Counted from the stretch's first letter, positions 9,447-19,798 are shown. The stretch: 64,000 bases of DNA from Rheinheimera oceanensis (GCF_018831085.1 NZ_JAGPNM010000005.1:186001-250000), one strand, 5' to 3'. The notes: a model not told the origin generated them from the letters alone. Translations and numbers: made by a program.

Positions 9447-12179
9447 GTGCTTAAATTTGTTCAGCTAGTCTTAATAGCCAGTTTACTAAGTCTGGTAACA
9501 CTGCAAACTTATGCAGTAACGCCATCGCCAGCGATGATCGAGCAATTCAAAAAGTTACCCAGTGCCGAACAGGAAAGACTGGCTAAACAATATGGTTTTG
9601 ATGTTTCCTTGCTGCGGCAAGGGCAAAGTCCAAGTTCGGCTGCAAACGAGCGGAGTAAATCTGTTACTGAGTTAACCCAAATCAGGCGTGATGAGCAACA
9701 GCTTGCCGGCTCACGCCTGCAACCTAAAAGTGATGAGGCAGAGCGTTTTGGCTTAAGAATGTTTGATGCTGAAATAAGTACTTTTGCTCCGGTATCAGCA
9801 ATGCCAGTGCCTGATAATTACATGTTGGGAGCTGATGATCAGTTACTGTTGCAGCTGTTTGGCAAACAAAATAGTGAAGTCAGGCTTACTGTTAGCCGTG
9901 ATGGCAAGGTTTTTGTGCCTGATGTGGGGCCTCTGACAGTTGGCGGATTAAACTTTTCTACTGCAGCTAATTTGATAGTAGAACGTGTTCAGCAGGCAAC
10001 TATAGGCGTAAATGCAGCCATAAGCATGGGAGAGCTCAGAACTATCAATGTATTTGTCGCAGGAGAGGCAAAGTATCCTGGCGCCTATGCTGTTTCTGCC
10101 CTTACTACCGTTACCCAGGCGTTATTTACTGCTGGTGGTGTATCTGATATCGGGAGCCTGCGTGAAATTACGGTAAGACGTGCAGGGGCAACAGTTGCAC
10201 AGTTTGACCTGTATGACTTATTACTCAGAGGTGACAATAAAAATGACGTACATTTACAACATGGCGATGTTGTTTTTGTTGCGCCTGTAACTACTCTTGC
10301 AGAAGTCCGCGGAGAGGTAAAGCGCCCCGCTATTTATGAAGTAAAGCCAAAAGAATCATTGGCCGATTTACTGTCAATGGCTGGTGGAACAAAAGCTGGT
10401 GCTTATCCAAGAGCTGCTGTATTAGAGCGTTTTGATAATAATGTTCGTACTCTGCAGAACCTGGATCTCACAGATACTAATACTCGCCAGATGCGCATAA
10501 ATAGTGGTGATGTCTTACGTGTAGATGCGGCATCGCTGCAAGCAGAAAACCAGATCGTTATTGCAGGAGCAGCAGCCAGGCCAGGTTTTTATGCCTGGCG
10601 TAGCGGTATTAAAGTAACCGATCTGATTCGTAATCACTGGTCTGATTTACTGCCTACGGCAGATTTAGACTATGCCTTAATTGTGCGTGAAGGTACGCCA
10701 GGTACTATCACTGAGTTTTTACAGTTCAGCCCGGCTAAAGCGATTGCAAAACCAAATGGAACAGATGATCTGCAATTACAACCACGCGATCGCATTCTCT
10801 TGTTTCATTATGCAAACGAAGCATTTGAACGGATAAAATTAGATGCAAAGTTACGCGACAATATTACAGAAAAGCTAAAGTCAAACAGCGATCAACGCTG
10901 GTTAATGGCTGATTTAACAAAAAGTGCTTTTGAATTGTTAGCAGAAAATGAAGTTCCATTACCTCCTAGTGGTGATGCTATCGAGATTCCAACTGAACAT
11001 TTATCAGTTGAAGAGCAACATCGATTGCTAACTGCAGAGTTAAGCCATATTTTTAGCAATTTGTTTACCAACCCGAAAGTACTATTGCTGAGTAAACATC
11101 TTAGTCGCAAAGAAATTCTCTACCCCATATTGCAACAGCTACGTTTGCAATCCCGTAATGACAATAGTCTCGCAACTGTTTCTGTTAGCGGTGCGGTTAG
11201 AGTTCCGGGTGAATATCCGCTAAGCATAGGGTCCCGTGTAAGTGATCTTATTGCCGCCGCCGGGGGGTTAACTGATGCTGCATATATTAATCAGGCAGAG
11301 TTGAGCCGGGTAATTAAGCAAGCTGACAATCGTAATGGTGTCGAAGTTAGCCATAAACGTCTTAACTTACAGCAACTTTTCACAGAAAATGATAGTGATA
11401 ATATTGCATTGCAAAACCGTGACCGTCTGAATATTTTTAGTGTACCTAATTGGACATCACAACGTGAAATAACTTTAGAAGGCGAAGTACGTTTCCCTGG
11501 TACGTACACAGTTCAACAAGGCGAAACATTATCACAGGTAATTGCCCGTGCCGGTGGTGTTACTGAGAACTCCTTTTTATTTGGCGCAGTGTTTACCCGT
11601 GAACAGATTAAGGAAAAAGAGACAGTACAGTACGCAAAACTTGTTGAACAGTTAAAGTCAGATGTTGCCACCAGAGCATTAGCAGCACAAGGTAATCAAA
11701 TTGCTCCGGCCGATGCTATGTTAATGTTAAGAGAAATCGAAAGAATCAGACCTATAGGGCGTCTGGTTATAGATTTGGAGCAGGCAATAGCCGGAAACCC
11801 TGCATTTGACATTAGCGTAGAACATGGTGACAAACTTATAGTACCGCGTATCAACCGTTCTGTAACTATTGTGGGTGAAGTTCAGCACGTTGGTACGCAT
11901 CGTTATGATGCCGCTCGAACAGTGCAACAGTATTTGCAATTGGCAGGTGGTTTGCGTAAACGTGCAGATGCTGAGCGAACTTATGTTATTCGTGCAGATG
12001 GGTCTGTTATGGTGCCAACAAACAGTTGGTTTGCCGTATCTAGAGGAGAGCTCAAACCTGGTGATACTATTATAGTGCCGCTGGATACTGAGTATAAAGA
12101 TAACCTCAGCCTGTGGGCACAAGTCACGCAGATTTTTTATCAGTCAGCAGTTGCGATTGCGGCACTTAATTCGTTTTAA
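9447..12179 (+). CDS. Large multi-SLBB polysaccharide export protein (Wza-related)
   Basis: This 910-aa protein carries a signal peptide (MLKFVQLVLIASLLSLVTLQ, likely cut after TYA). A poly-export domain at about 115-190 (YMLGADDQLLLQLFG ... GKVFVPDVGPL) is followed by about six SLBB-type repeats. Their readable cores are VFVAGEAKYPGAY, VRGEVKRPAIYEV, VIAGAAARPGFYAW, VSVSGAVRVPGEYPL, LEGEVRFPGTYTV and IVGEVQHVGTHRY. No lipobox cysteine is present, unlike E. coli Wza, which is also far shorter. The role is inferred as the periplasm/outer-membrane export channel. The GTG start is supported by CTGGAG seven bases upstream. The wzz gene follows. Confidence 0.87.
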   Translation: MLKFVQLVLIASLLSLVTLQTYAVTPSPAMIEQFKKLPSAEQERLAKQYGFDVSLLRQGQSPSSAANERSKSVTELTQIRRDEQQLAGSRLQPKSDEAERFGLRMFDAEISTFAPVSAMPVPDNYMLGADDQLLLQLFGKQNSEVRLTVSRDGKVFVPDVGPLTVGGLNFSTAANLIVERVQQATIGVNAAISMGELRTINVFVAGEAKYPGAYAVSALTTVTQALFTAGGVSDIGSLREITVRRAGATVAQFDLYDLLLRGDNKNDVHLQHGDVVFVAPVTTLAEVRGEVKRPAIYEVKPKESLADLLSMAGGTKAGAYPRAAVLERFDNNVRTLQNLDLTDTNTRQMRINSGDVLRVDAASLQAENQIVIAGAAARPGFYAWRSGIKVTDLIRNHWSDLLPTADLDYALIVREGTPGTITEFLQFSPAKAIAKPNGTDDLQLQPRDRILLFHYANEAFERIKLDAKLRDNITEKLKSNSDQRWLMADLTKSAFELLAENEVPLPPSGDAIEIPTEHLSVEEQHRLLTAELSHIFSNLFTNPKVLLLSKHLSRKEILYPILQQLRLQSRNDNSLATVSVSGAVRVPGEYPLSIGSRVSDLIAAAGGLTDAAYINQAELSRVIKQADNRNGVEVSHKRLNLQQLFTENDSDNIALQNRDRLNIFSVPNWTSQREITLEGEVRFPGTYTVQQGETLSQVIARAGGVTENSFLFGAVFTREQIKEKETVQYAKLVEQLKSDVATRALAAQGNQIAPADAMLMLREIERIRPIGRLVIDLEQAIAGNPAFDISVEHGDKLIVPRINRSVTIVGEVQHVGTHRYDAARTVQQYLQLAGGLRKRADAERTYVIRADGSVMVPTNSWFAVSRGELKPGDTIIVPLDTEYKDNLSLWAQVTQIFYQSAVAIAALNSF

Positions 12180-12208
12180 TTAGAAGCGGCGACTAGCTGC
12201 TAAGGCTG

Positions 12209-12285
12209 CAGTAACGAGTTGCTTGCGGGCAACAGTGACCGCCGGTTATACCGGCTAGTTACTGCTCGCAAAGCGAGCTTGTCAC
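12209..12285 (+). promoter_or_regulatory. Branched stem-loop cluster between the SLBB gene and wzz
   Basis: CAGTAAC (12209-12215) pairs with GTTACTG (12258-12264). They enclose two hairpins, GTTGC/GCAAC (12218-12222 and 12229-12233) and GCCGGT-TAT-ACCGGC (12241-12255). A third hairpin, CTCGC-AAA-GCGAG (12265-12277), follows at once. GTGAC (12235-12239) is complementary to GTCAC (12281-12285), allowing an alternative fold. The cluster ends just before the AAAAGGA of wzz, so it could control wzz translation or stabilise the upstream mRNA. Confidence 0.5.
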
Positions 12286-12299
12286 CAAAAAGGATGTAT

Positions 12300-13220
12300 A
12301 TGTCTCAACAACATGCTACTCAACGCCCTCAGGCTGGCGACGATGAAATAGATTTACGGGAACTGTTCGCTGTTATCTGGCAGGGTAAGTGGATAATTAT
12401 CGCGTTCACTATTATTTGTGCAGTGGCGTCAGTATTTTATGCACTGCGGTTGCCAAATATTTACAAAAGTGAAGTGCTACTCTCTCCCGCGGGTGATAGT
12501 TCTTCATTAAAGGTTCCAGGTCAGTTGGGCGGGCTTGCCGCACTTGCAGGCGTTAACTTGGGAGGTAGCAGTGATAAAACCAGTCTTGCTTTAGAAGTAA
12601 TTAGATCAAGGGAGTTTATTGGACGCTTCGTTGAGAAACATGCTTTGTTGGTTCCAGTTATGGCAGCTACAGGCTGGAGAAGAGAAAGCAACTCCTTGAT
12701 TATAAATACCGATATGTATGATCCCGGAAGTGAACAGTGGATTAGAAAGGTCTCTGCACCACTGCAAGCTAAACCTTCTTTACTGGAAAGTTATGATAGA
12801 TTCATGAAATTTTTTAGTGTATCCCAAGATAAAAGTAGCGGCATGATAAGGCTTTCAGTAGAGCATTATTCGCCGTTCCTCGCTCAGGAGTGGGCTTCTT
12901 TGTTGGTAAAAGATATTAACGAAGAAATGAGAACTCGCGAGCTTGTGGAAGCGCAAAAAAGTATTAACTACTTAAACCAACAAATTGCCCAGACGAATAT
13001 AGCTGATATTCAGACCATGTTATTTTCTTTAATTGAAGAGCAAACCAAAACTATTATGCTTGCTAATGTACGCGACGAGTATGTTTTCGAAACAGTTGAT
13101 CGCGCAATTGTTGCCGAGAAAAAATCCAAACCTTCAAGGGCGCTGATTTGTATTATGGCTGTGATGTTGGGCGGTTTTTTAAGTATGTTGTTGGTGTTAG
13201 TTCGTCATTATATTAAATAA
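12300..13220 (+). CDS. wzz: Wzz-type polysaccharide chain-length regulator
   Basis: This 306-aa inner-membrane protein has the polysaccharide co-polymerase layout. An N-terminal DEIDLRELFAVIWQGKW leads into a first helix (IIIAFTIICAVASVFYAL, about 34-51). A periplasmic domain of about 220 residues follows, and a C-terminal helix (ALICIMAVMLGGFLSMLLVL) ends in a short cytoplasmic tail. There is no tyrosine-kinase domain, so it is a Wzz/PCP-1-like protein and not Wzc. The periplasmic domain contains EVIRSREFIGRF and a predicted helix around SINYLNQQIAQTN. The ATG at 12300 is chosen for AAAAGGA six bases upstream. Confidence 0.88.
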   Translation: MSQQHATQRPQAGDDEIDLRELFAVIWQGKWIIIAFTIICAVASVFYALRLPNIYKSEVLLSPAGDSSSLKVPGQLGGLAALAGVNLGGSSDKTSLALEVIRSREFIGRFVEKHALLVPVMAATGWRRESNSLIINTDMYDPGSEQWIRKVSAPLQAKPSLLESYDRFMKFFSVSQDKSSGMIRLSVEHYSPFLAQEWASLLVKDINEEMRTRELVEAQKSINYLNQQIAQTNIADIQTMLFSLIEEQTKTIMLANVRDEYVFETVDRAIVAEKKSKPSRALICIMAVMLGGFLSMLLVLVRHYIK

Positions 13221-13258
13221 AATTTAGCTAAGAAAGTTCATTCACATTTAGGGTTTTT

Positions 13259-14515
13259 ATGATTTTCAGACGGGTTTCAGTCATTGGGCTTGGTTACATA
13301 GGATTACCTACAGCAGCGGTTTTTGCATCACGCAAAATTCAAGTGATAGGCGTAGACGTCAACCAAAAAGCGGTTGATACCATTAATCAAGGCAAAATTC
13401 ATATTGTCGAGCCGGATCTGGATATCGTAGTGCACGCAGCCGTAACTCAGGGGTATTTAAACGCAACAATAATGCCTGAAGCTGCCGATGCTTTCATCGT
13501 CGCAGTACCGACACCTTTTAAAGGTGATAACCACGAGTCAGACTTAAGCTATATCCAAGCCGCCAGCAACGCCATAGCGCCAGTGCTGGCTAAAGGGAAC
13601 CTTGTTATTCTTGAGTCTACCTCACCTGTGGGTGCCACTGAGCAAATGGCCGCTTGGCTTGCCGAAGCCAGGCCAGATTTGACCTTTCCACAAAGCCATG
13701 GCGAAAACTCAGATATTCGCGTGGCACATTGCCCTGAACGAGTATTACCAGGACATGTTATGCGTGAGCTGATCGAGAACGATCGAGTTATCGGTGGCAT
13801 GACAGCTAAGTGTTCTGACTACGCGGTTAATTTATACAAGACTTTCGTGCAAGGTGAGTGTGTGATTACCAATGCCCGCACCGCAGAAATGGCAAAGCTT
13901 ACCGAAAACAGTTTCCGCGATGTCAATATCGCTTTTGCCAATGAACTCTCGATGATCTGTGACAAGCTTGATATTAATGTTTGGGAGCTAATTAAGCTGG
14001 CTAATCGACATCCGCGGGTAAACATCCTACAGCCTGGCCCAGGCGTAGGCGGCCACTGTATTGCGGTAGACCCTTGGTTTATTGTTAGTAAAACGCCAGA
14101 GCGAGCCCAGCTAATTCGTACCGCTCGTGAGGTAAATGACAGCAAGCCGGAATGGGTTATTGACAAAGTAAAACTGGCACTTGCTGATTTTCTACAAGCT
14201 AACCCGAATAAAACAGCCAAAGATGTCACTATTGCGTGTTATGGTCTTGCGTTTAAGCCTGATATTGACGATTTACGCGAAAGCCCTGCTATGTCGATTG
14301 CACAGCAGCTTATCGCATTGCATACCGGCCCTGTGGTGTTGGTAGAGCCAAATATTGACAGCTTACCAGCCAAGTTAACCGGACAAACTCTGTTGAATGC
14401 ACAACAAGCCTTTGCCGAAGCAGACGTTCACATTTTATTGGTTGATCATAAAGTATTTCGGTCAGAAAAGCCGTCGCAAGGCATAGTTGTTGATACTAAG
14501 GGCATTTGGCTATGA
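13259..14515 (+). CDS. wecC: UDP-N-acetyl-D-mannosamine dehydrogenase
   Basis: This 418-aa NAD-dependent enzyme oxidises UDP-ManNAc to UDP-ManNAcA. The Rossmann motif [10 protein letters not shown] is at about 10-19. [21 protein letters not shown] and the catalytic C267 in [13 protein letters not shown] follow. The C-terminal domain includes [17 protein letters not shown]. The sequence is closer to WecC than to the other two nucleotide-sugar dehydrogenases in the window. Its substrate would come from WecB at 4051-5184. Its stop overlaps the rmlB start by four bases (ATGA). Confidence 0.93.
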   Translation: MIFRRVSVIGLGYIGLPTAAVFASRKIQVIGVDVNQKAVDTINQGKIHIVEPDLDIVVHAAVTQGYLNATIMPEAADAFIVAVPTPFKGDNHESDLSYIQAASNAIAPVLAKGNLVILESTSPVGATEQMAAWLAEARPDLTFPQSHGENSDIRVAHCPERVLPGHVMRELIENDRVIGGMTAKCSDYAVNLYKTFVQGECVITNARTAEMAKLTENSFRDVNIAFANELSMICDKLDINVWELIKLANRHPRVNILQPGPGVGGHCIAVDPWFIVSKTPERAQLIRTAREVNDSKPEWVIDKVKLALADFLQANPNKTAKDVTIACYGLAFKPDIDDLRESPAMSIAQQLIALHTGPVVLVEPNIDSLPAKLTGQTLLNAQQAFAEADVHILLVDHKVFRSEKPSQGIVVDTKGIWL

Positions 14516-15585
14516 AAATTCTGGTAACCGGTGGTGCCGGTTTTATTGGCTCTGCAGTCGTTCGGCATATCATCAAAGATACTGACGATAGCTTGGTAAA
14601 TGTTGATATATTAACCTACGCTGGCAATCTTAATTCGGTTGTAGAGGTCGCAGCTAACAGTCGTTACAGCTTTGAACAGGCAGATATTTGTGACACTACG
14701 GCGATGGCAGCCTTGTTTGAAAAACACCAGCCCGATGCGGTAATGCATTTAGCGGCTGAGAGCCATGTCGATCGTTCTATTGATGGCCCGGCAGCTTTTA
14801 TACAAACCAATATTGTTGGCACTTACGCACTGTTAGAGGCTGCACGTAATTATTGGAAGGCGTTACCGAAAGCGCGTAAACAGGCATTTCGTTTTCACCA
14901 TATTTCCACTGACGAAGTCTATGGTGATTTACATGGAACTGATGACTTATTTACTGAAACCACGCCTTATGCGCCCAGCAGTCCCTATTCGGCCAGCAAA
15001 GCCAGCTCAGATCATTTAGTGCGTGCCTGGCACCGTACTTATGGTTTGCCGGTTATCGTTACCAATTGTTCTAACAACTACGGCCCTTATCATTTCCCGG
15101 AAAAACTGATACCGCTGATAATCTTAAATGCCCTTGCGGGTAAGCCGTTGCCGGTGTACGGCAAAGGTAATCAGGTACGTGACTGGCTGTACGTAGAAGA
15201 TCACGCACGTGCGCTGTACAAGGTAGTAACCGAAGGCAAAGTAGGTGAAACCTATAATATTGGCGGCCATAATGAAAAACAAAATATAGAAGTGGTTAGG
15301 GCTATCTGTGAACTGATGGACGAGTTGGCCCCTATGCACGAACGTGGCTACTCACTAAACACTAAACACGCAACACTTATAACTTATGTTAAAGATCGTC
15401 CCGGACATGACTTACGTTATGCGATAGATGCTAGTAAAATCGAGCGTGAACTGGGCTGGAAGCCAGAGGAAACTTTCGGATCCGGCTTGCGTAAAACGGT
15501 GCAGTGGTATTTAAACAACAAAGACTGGTGGCAAGCAGTATTGGATGGCAGCTATCAGCTAGAGCGCTTAGGGCAGGAAGCATAA
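14512..15585 (+). CDS. rmlB: dTDP-glucose 4,6-dehydratase
   Basis: This 357-aa extended short-chain dehydrogenase converts dTDP-glucose to dTDP-4-keto-6-deoxyglucose. [11 protein letters not shown] is at the N-terminus. [13 protein letters not shown], the STDEVYGDL catalytic Asp-Glu segment and [13 protein letters not shown] (YxxxK) follow. [18 protein letters not shown] is a strong RmlB signature. The start at 14512 overlaps wecC; an in-frame TTG two codons earlier lacks support. The product is a branch point: RmlC/RmlD lead to rhamnose, and the VioA/VioF-like enzymes downstream lead to Qui4NFo. Confidence 0.96.
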   Translation: MKILVTGGAGFIGSAVVRHIIKDTDDSLVNVDILTYAGNLNSVVEVAANSRYSFEQADICDTTAMAALFEKHQPDAVMHLAAESHVDRSIDGPAAFIQTNIVGTYALLEAARNYWKALPKARKQAFRFHHISTDEVYGDLHGTDDLFTETTPYAPSSPYSASKASSDHLVRAWHRTYGLPVIVTNCSNNYGPYHFPEKLIPLIILNALAGKPLPVYGKGNQVRDWLYVEDHARALYKVVTEGKVGETYNIGGHNEKQNIEVVRAICELMDELAPMHERGYSLNTKHATLITYVKDRPGHDLRYAIDASKIERELGWKPEETFGSGLRKTVQWYLNNKDWWQAVLDGSYQLERLGQEA

Positions 15586-15588
15586 AGT

Positions 15589-16458
15589 ATGAAGGGTATA
15601 ATATTAGCAGGTGGCTCCGGTACACGGTTGTATCCGATAACACGTGGTGTATCTAAACAGTTGTTACCCGTATACGACAAACCAATGATTTACTACCCGT
15701 TGTCGGTGTTAATGCTGGCTGGTATCCGTGACATCCTTATTATTACCACGTCAGAAGATCAAGCCGCCTTTCAGCGCTTATTAGGTGAGGGTTGCGATTT
15801 TGGCATTAACCTAAGCTACGCCATTCAGCCAAGCCCTGACGGCTTGGCACAAGCTTTTATTATCGGCGAGCAGTTTATTGGCAATGACAATGTTTGCCTG
15901 GTGTTGGGTGATAATATTTTCTATGGTCAGGGGTTTAGCCCGAAATTAAAACAAGCCGCGGCCCGCAGTACAGGCGCAACCGTATTTGGTTATCAGGTAC
16001 GGGATCCGGAACGCTTTGGCGTAGTGGAGTTTGACGAAAACCGCAAAGCTATTTCTATTGAAGAAAAACCAGCCAAGCCGAAGTCTAATTATGCCGTTAC
16101 AGGTCTATATTTTTACGACAACAATGTAATTAACATTGCTAAAACTATTCAGCCGTCTGCCAGAGGCGAGCTGGAAATTACCTGTGTTAACCGTGAATAT
16201 CTTAAGCAGGGCACTTTGCAGGTAGAAATGCTCGGTCGCGGCTTCGCCTGGCTTGATACCGGCACCTATGACAGTTTGCTTGAAGCGTCTTCATTTGTAC
16301 AGACTATTGAACACCGCCAGGGTTTTAAAGTTGCAGTGCTGGAAGAAATTGCCTACCTAAATGGCTGGTTGTCTGCGGCAGATATCAACCGTATTGCCGA
16401 TACAATGGCAAAAAATAGCTATGGCCAGTACCTTGCGCAGTTGGTAAAAGCACAATGA
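15589..16458 (+). CDS. rmlA: Glucose-1-phosphate thymidylyltransferase
   Basis: This 289-aa nucleotidyltransferase makes dTDP-glucose from glucose-1-phosphate and dTTP. The N-terminal [20 protein letters not shown] signature holds the nucleotide-binding loop and conserved Arg and Lys. [25 protein letters not shown] (catalytic Asp), FGVVEFDE and [20 protein letters not shown] follow in family order. AGGA lies about ten bases upstream. It is cotranscribed with rmlB and overlaps the aminotransferase gene by four bases, which couples dTDP-sugar supply to the Qui4NFo branch. Confidence 0.96.
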   Translation: MKGIILAGGSGTRLYPITRGVSKQLLPVYDKPMIYYPLSVLMLAGIRDILIITTSEDQAAFQRLLGEGCDFGINLSYAIQPSPDGLAQAFIIGEQFIGNDNVCLVLGDNIFYGQGFSPKLKQAAARSTGATVFGYQVRDPERFGVVEFDENRKAISIEEKPAKPKSNYAVTGLYFYDNNVINIAKTIQPSARGELEITCVNREYLKQGTLQVEMLGRGFAWLDTGTYDSLLEASSFVQTIEHRQGFKVAVLEEIAYLNGWLSAADINRIADTMAKNSYGQYLAQLVKAQ

Positions 16459-17546
16459 TCCCAGTAAATAAGCCTTATCTGCCTGCTTTTGACAAATACA
16501 CTAAATACCTGGAACGAGTGTATGAAAAAGCTTGGCTGACTAACAATGGGCCGCTGGTTCAGGAATTAAAAACGCGTCTGGAAGCATATTTAGGCGTTAA
16601 AAACCTGTTGCCGGTAGCCAATGGTACTCTTGCTATGCAACTGGCTTATAAAGTGTTTAATCTCAGAGGCAATGCGGTCACCACGCCTTTTACTTTTATT
16701 GCAACCAGTAGCAGTTTAGCGTGGGAAGGTATCGAACCCAAGTTTGCTGATGTAAACCCTAAAACCTACAACTTATGCCCGGTTGACGCCGGGAAATCGA
16801 TTGACGAGCATACCTGTGCGATAGTTCCCGTCCATGTATATGGCAACCCTTGTGATGTTGAAGCTTTCGAATTGCTGGGGAAAAAGCACAACCTAAAAGT
16901 GATATATGACGCAGCGCATGCCTTTGGCGTTAATGTAAATGGCAGTAGTGTGCTGAACTACGGTGATGCCTCTACCCTGAGCTTTCATGCAACTAAAGTA
17001 TTTCACTCGGTAGAGGGGGGCGCAGTTGTCTTTAAAAATAGCGATGACTATGAACGCGCTTTGCTAATGACCAATTTTGGTATCGATACTAAAAGCATGA
17101 ATATTGTTGACAGTGGCATTAATACGAAAATGAGTGAGGTTCATGCAGCAATGGGATTGGCGGTTCTGGACGATATAGACAATATAATTAAGCAACGTGT
17201 CAATCTATTCGAGCTATACGTAACAAAGCTTAACGGCTATAGCAAAATGCCAGTGTGGCATAGCGACGCTAGTTTAAATGGCGCTTATATGCCAGTGATG
17301 TTTGAAGATGAATTAACAACTACCAAAGTACTGGATGGTTTAAAGGCAGCAGGCATTATCGCAAGACGTTACTTTAGCCCATCTATAAATTTGGTTGATG
17401 GTTACGCTAATACCCATAGCACTGTTTGCCCGGTTTCAGAGCAGGGAGCCAAAAAAACACTGTGTCTGCCGCTTTACACTTCTTTAAGCGAAGAAGAAGT
17501 TAATTTTATTTGTAACGAGATTAAGAAAATAATAGGTGACAAATGA
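16455..17546 (+). CDS. VioA-like dTDP-4-amino-4,6-dideoxyglucose aminotransferase
   Basis: This 363-aa protein is a DegT/DnrJ/EryC1/StrS-family PLP aminotransferase. The [10 protein letters not shown] start, [24 protein letters not shown] and [10 protein letters not shown] are family blocks. The PLP lysine is K181 in [10 protein letters not shown], followed by EGGA. VioA adds an amino group to C4 of dTDP-4-keto-6-deoxyglucose, giving dTDP-Qui4N. The assignment to VioA rather than another dTDP-sugar aminotransferase rests on the N-terminal match and on the formyltransferase that overlaps it downstream. It overlaps rmlA by four bases. Confidence 0.8.
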   Translation: MIPVNKPYLPAFDKYTKYLERVYEKAWLTNNGPLVQELKTRLEAYLGVKNLLPVANGTLAMQLAYKVFNLRGNAVTTPFTFIATSSSLAWEGIEPKFADVNPKTYNLCPVDAGKSIDEHTCAIVPVHVYGNPCDVEAFELLGKKHNLKVIYDAAHAFGVNVNGSSVLNYGDASTLSFHATKVFHSVEGGAVVFKNSDDYERALLMTNFGIDTKSMNIVDSGINTKMSEVHAAMGLAVLDDIDNIIKQRVNLFELYVTKLNGYSKMPVWHSDASLNGAYMPVMFEDELTTTKVLDGLKAAGIIARRYFSPSINLVDGYANTHSTVCPVSEQGAKKTLCLPLYTSLSEEEVNFICNEIKKIIGDK

Positions 17547-18280
17547 TTAACGTTTTGATTATTTCCGACAACAAGCCGTTAGTCAGCTTTATACAGAACC
17601 TTGTAACCAATAACGCTACAGAGTTTCAGGGGGTAAAATTTGATTATCGCTACAGTACAATTAACAAAAATCCAGACTCGCTTATTTCATTGGGTTTAAC
17701 GTCTGTAAATGTAAAATCTGAAGCTACAGTCGCTGACATTATTGAACATTACTCACTGGTTATTTCTGCACACTGCAAGCAAATATTTCCTGAAAAGCTG
17801 GTTAATAACGTGCGTTGCATTAATATCCACCCCGGCTTAAATCCGCATAATCGTGGTTGGTTTCCGCAAGTTTTCGCAATCATTAATAAAAAGCCGGTTG
17901 GTTGTACAATTCATCTGATGAATGAAGAAATTGACGATGGTGCTATTTTGTTTCAAAAAGAGGTGCCTATTTTCGATTGGGATACTTCTTTAAATGTATA
18001 CGAGAGAGTGCAACAGGCTGAAATGGAATTATTAGACCTGCATTTCTGTGATTTGGTGTTTGGCCGATATGAGCAAAAGGTGCTTGAAGAGAAAGGTAAC
18101 TACAACGGTATAAGTGACTTCAAAGCGCTATGCAACCTGGATTTAAATCAAGTAGGGACCTTGCGCGAGCATATTGATCTACTAAGAGCATTAAGCCATG
18201 GTGAATTTAAAAATGCTTATTTCACAATTAATGAAGGCAAAAAAGTCTTTTTAAGTTTGAATTTTGATAAAGAAAATTAA
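17543..18280 (+). CDS. VioF-like dTDP-4-amino-4,6-dideoxyglucose N-formyltransferase
   Basis: This 245-aa protein has the formyltransferase fold with its catalytic triad visible: N94 and H96 in INIHPGLNP, and D132 in EIDDGAILFQ. GLNPHNRGWFPQVFAI is typical of sugar N-formyltransferases that take the formyl group from N10-formyl-tetrahydrofolate. The C-terminal part (about 200-245) is a small accessory domain. Following the VioA-like gene with a four-base overlap, it should formylate Qui4N to Qui4NFo, a sugar found in O-antigens. The exact amino-sugar stereochemistry cannot be read from sequence. Confidence 0.82.
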   Translation: MINVLIISDNKPLVSFIQNLVTNNATEFQGVKFDYRYSTINKNPDSLISLGLTSVNVKSEATVADIIEHYSLVISAHCKQIFPEKLVNNVRCINIHPGLNPHNRGWFPQVFAIINKKPVGCTIHLMNEEIDDGAILFQKEVPIFDWDTSLNVYERVQQAEMELLDLHFCDLVFGRYEQKVLEEKGNYNGISDFKALCNLDLNQVGTLREHIDLLRALSHGEFKNAYFTINEGKKVFLSLNFDKEN

Positions 18281-18283
18281 GCT

Positions 18284-19798
18284 GTGTCATTATTGAAAAA
18301 AAACATAATTTATAATTATGCCAGTCAGTTATATGTTACCTTAATTGGCATAGTACTACTTCCGTTATACATAAAACATATGGGAGCTGAAGCTTACGGT
18401 TTGGTTGGTTTTTTTGTCATGTTGCAAGCTTGGTTTATGATTTTAGATTTAGGTTTGACTCCCACGGTATCAAGGGAAACTGCACGTTACTATGGTGGAG
18501 CAATCTCTTCATTAAGCTACCGCCAATTTTTTCGTAGTCTTAATATGATATTTCTTAGCGTTGCTATTATAGGTGGGGCCCTACTATGGTCTTTAGCAGA
18601 GGCAATCGCGTCTAGTTGGCTCAATGCTGTGAAAATATCAGATGATGAAGTCATACTCGCTATCCAATTAATGGCTTTAATTGTCGCTTTACGTTGGATG
18701 GGGGGACTTTATCGCGGACTTTTAATTGGAGCTGAAAAGTTCGTTTGGCTAAGTATTTTCAATGTAATTACTTCTACCCTACGTTCTATTGGTGTTTTAG
18801 TCGTTATGTGGCATTTTGGTTTTACACCATATGTATTTTTTACATATCAAGCTGTCATCTCAGGGGCGGAAATTATTATCTTATGGTGCAAGTCATTAGT
18901 TTTATTACCGAAAATTTCATCCCGTACTGAAAAGATAGGCTGGTCTATTTCTCCGGTTAAGTCAAAGTTAAAGTTTGCTCTAACAATTGCATTTACTTCA
19001 TCAATTTGGGTGTTAATTACGCAAAGTGACAAGCTAATATTATCAAAAATATTACCTCTGGCCGATTATGGGTATTTCACCTTAGCAGTTATGGTTGCTA
19101 GTGGAATAATGATTATTAGTGGTCCAGTAAGCAATGCAGTGTTACCACATATGACTAGATTGTATGCGCAAGACAGGCGCATAGAAATGCTTCAGATATA
19201 CAGAAATTCAACTCAGTTAGTTGCTGTAATAGCTGGTGCTGTATCCGTCACGTTAGCATTTTGTGCAGAACACTTCTTGTATGCATGGACAGGAGATTTA
19301 CAGCTGGTTGAAGCTGTATCACCAATACTGCGTCTGTATGCTATAGGTAATTGTTTCCTCGCGATAACATCATTTCCATATTATCTCCAGTATGCAAAAG
19401 GAAATCTGCGCTACCATCTTTATGGAAACGTATTAATGATCTTTCTATTGCTACCTTCGATAATGTTTTTTGCTACATATTTTGGTTCAATTGGAGCCGG
19501 GTATGCGTGGTGTGTAGTTAACATACTTTTACTATTTTTTTGGGTTGCTTTTGTTCACAGTAAGATTGAACCAGGCATCCATCTTAAATGGTTATTCCAT
19601 GACGTTATTATAGTTATTTTACCAAGTGCTCTTATAGGTGTGATGTTCTTTTTTTCTGATTTTTCGCTATCAAGTAGGATCATTAGTTTTTCTATTACTA
19701 TGTTTGTTGGCATTGTATGTTTAGCTATTTCTTGTGCTTTCTCATCAATGGTAAGATCGCATTTTTGTAAATTTTTTTTTAAGATGAGGCTTTCTTGA
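18284..19798 (+). CDS. wzx: Wzx-type lipid-linked oligosaccharide flippase
   Basis: This 504-aa integral membrane protein has about 12-14 hydrophobic helices of the MATE/MOP polysaccharide-transporter superfamily. It would flip undecaprenyl-linked repeat units across the inner membrane. The N-terminal IIYNYASQLYVTLIGIVLLPLYIKHMG is the typical first-helix pattern. LGLTPTVSRETARYYGG and MGGLYRGLLIGAEKFVWLSIFN are further flippase-like blocks. It starts with GTG three bases after the formyltransferase stop and has only a weak ribosome-binding site. Base composition becomes clearly AT-richer from here to about 26.4 kb, as is usual for variable assembly genes. Confidence 0.87.
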   Translation: MSLLKKNIIYNYASQLYVTLIGIVLLPLYIKHMGAEAYGLVGFFVMLQAWFMILDLGLTPTVSRETARYYGGAISSLSYRQFFRSLNMIFLSVAIIGGALLWSLAEAIASSWLNAVKISDDEVILAIQLMALIVALRWMGGLYRGLLIGAEKFVWLSIFNVITSTLRSIGVLVVMWHFGFTPYVFFTYQAVISGAEIIILWCKSLVLLPKISSRTEKIGWSISPVKSKLKFALTIAFTSSIWVLITQSDKLILSKILPLADYGYFTLAVMVASGIMIISGPVSNAVLPHMTRLYAQDRRIEMLQIYRNSTQLVAVIAGAVSVTLAFCAEHFLYAWTGDLQLVEAVSPILRLYAIGNCFLAITSFPYYLQYAKGNLRYHLYGNVLMIFLLLPSIMFFATYFGSIGAGYAWCVVNILLLFFWVAFVHSKIEPGIHLKWLFHDVIIVILPSALIGVMFFFSDFSLSSRIISFSITMFVGIVCLAISCAFSSMVRSHFCKFFFKMRLS

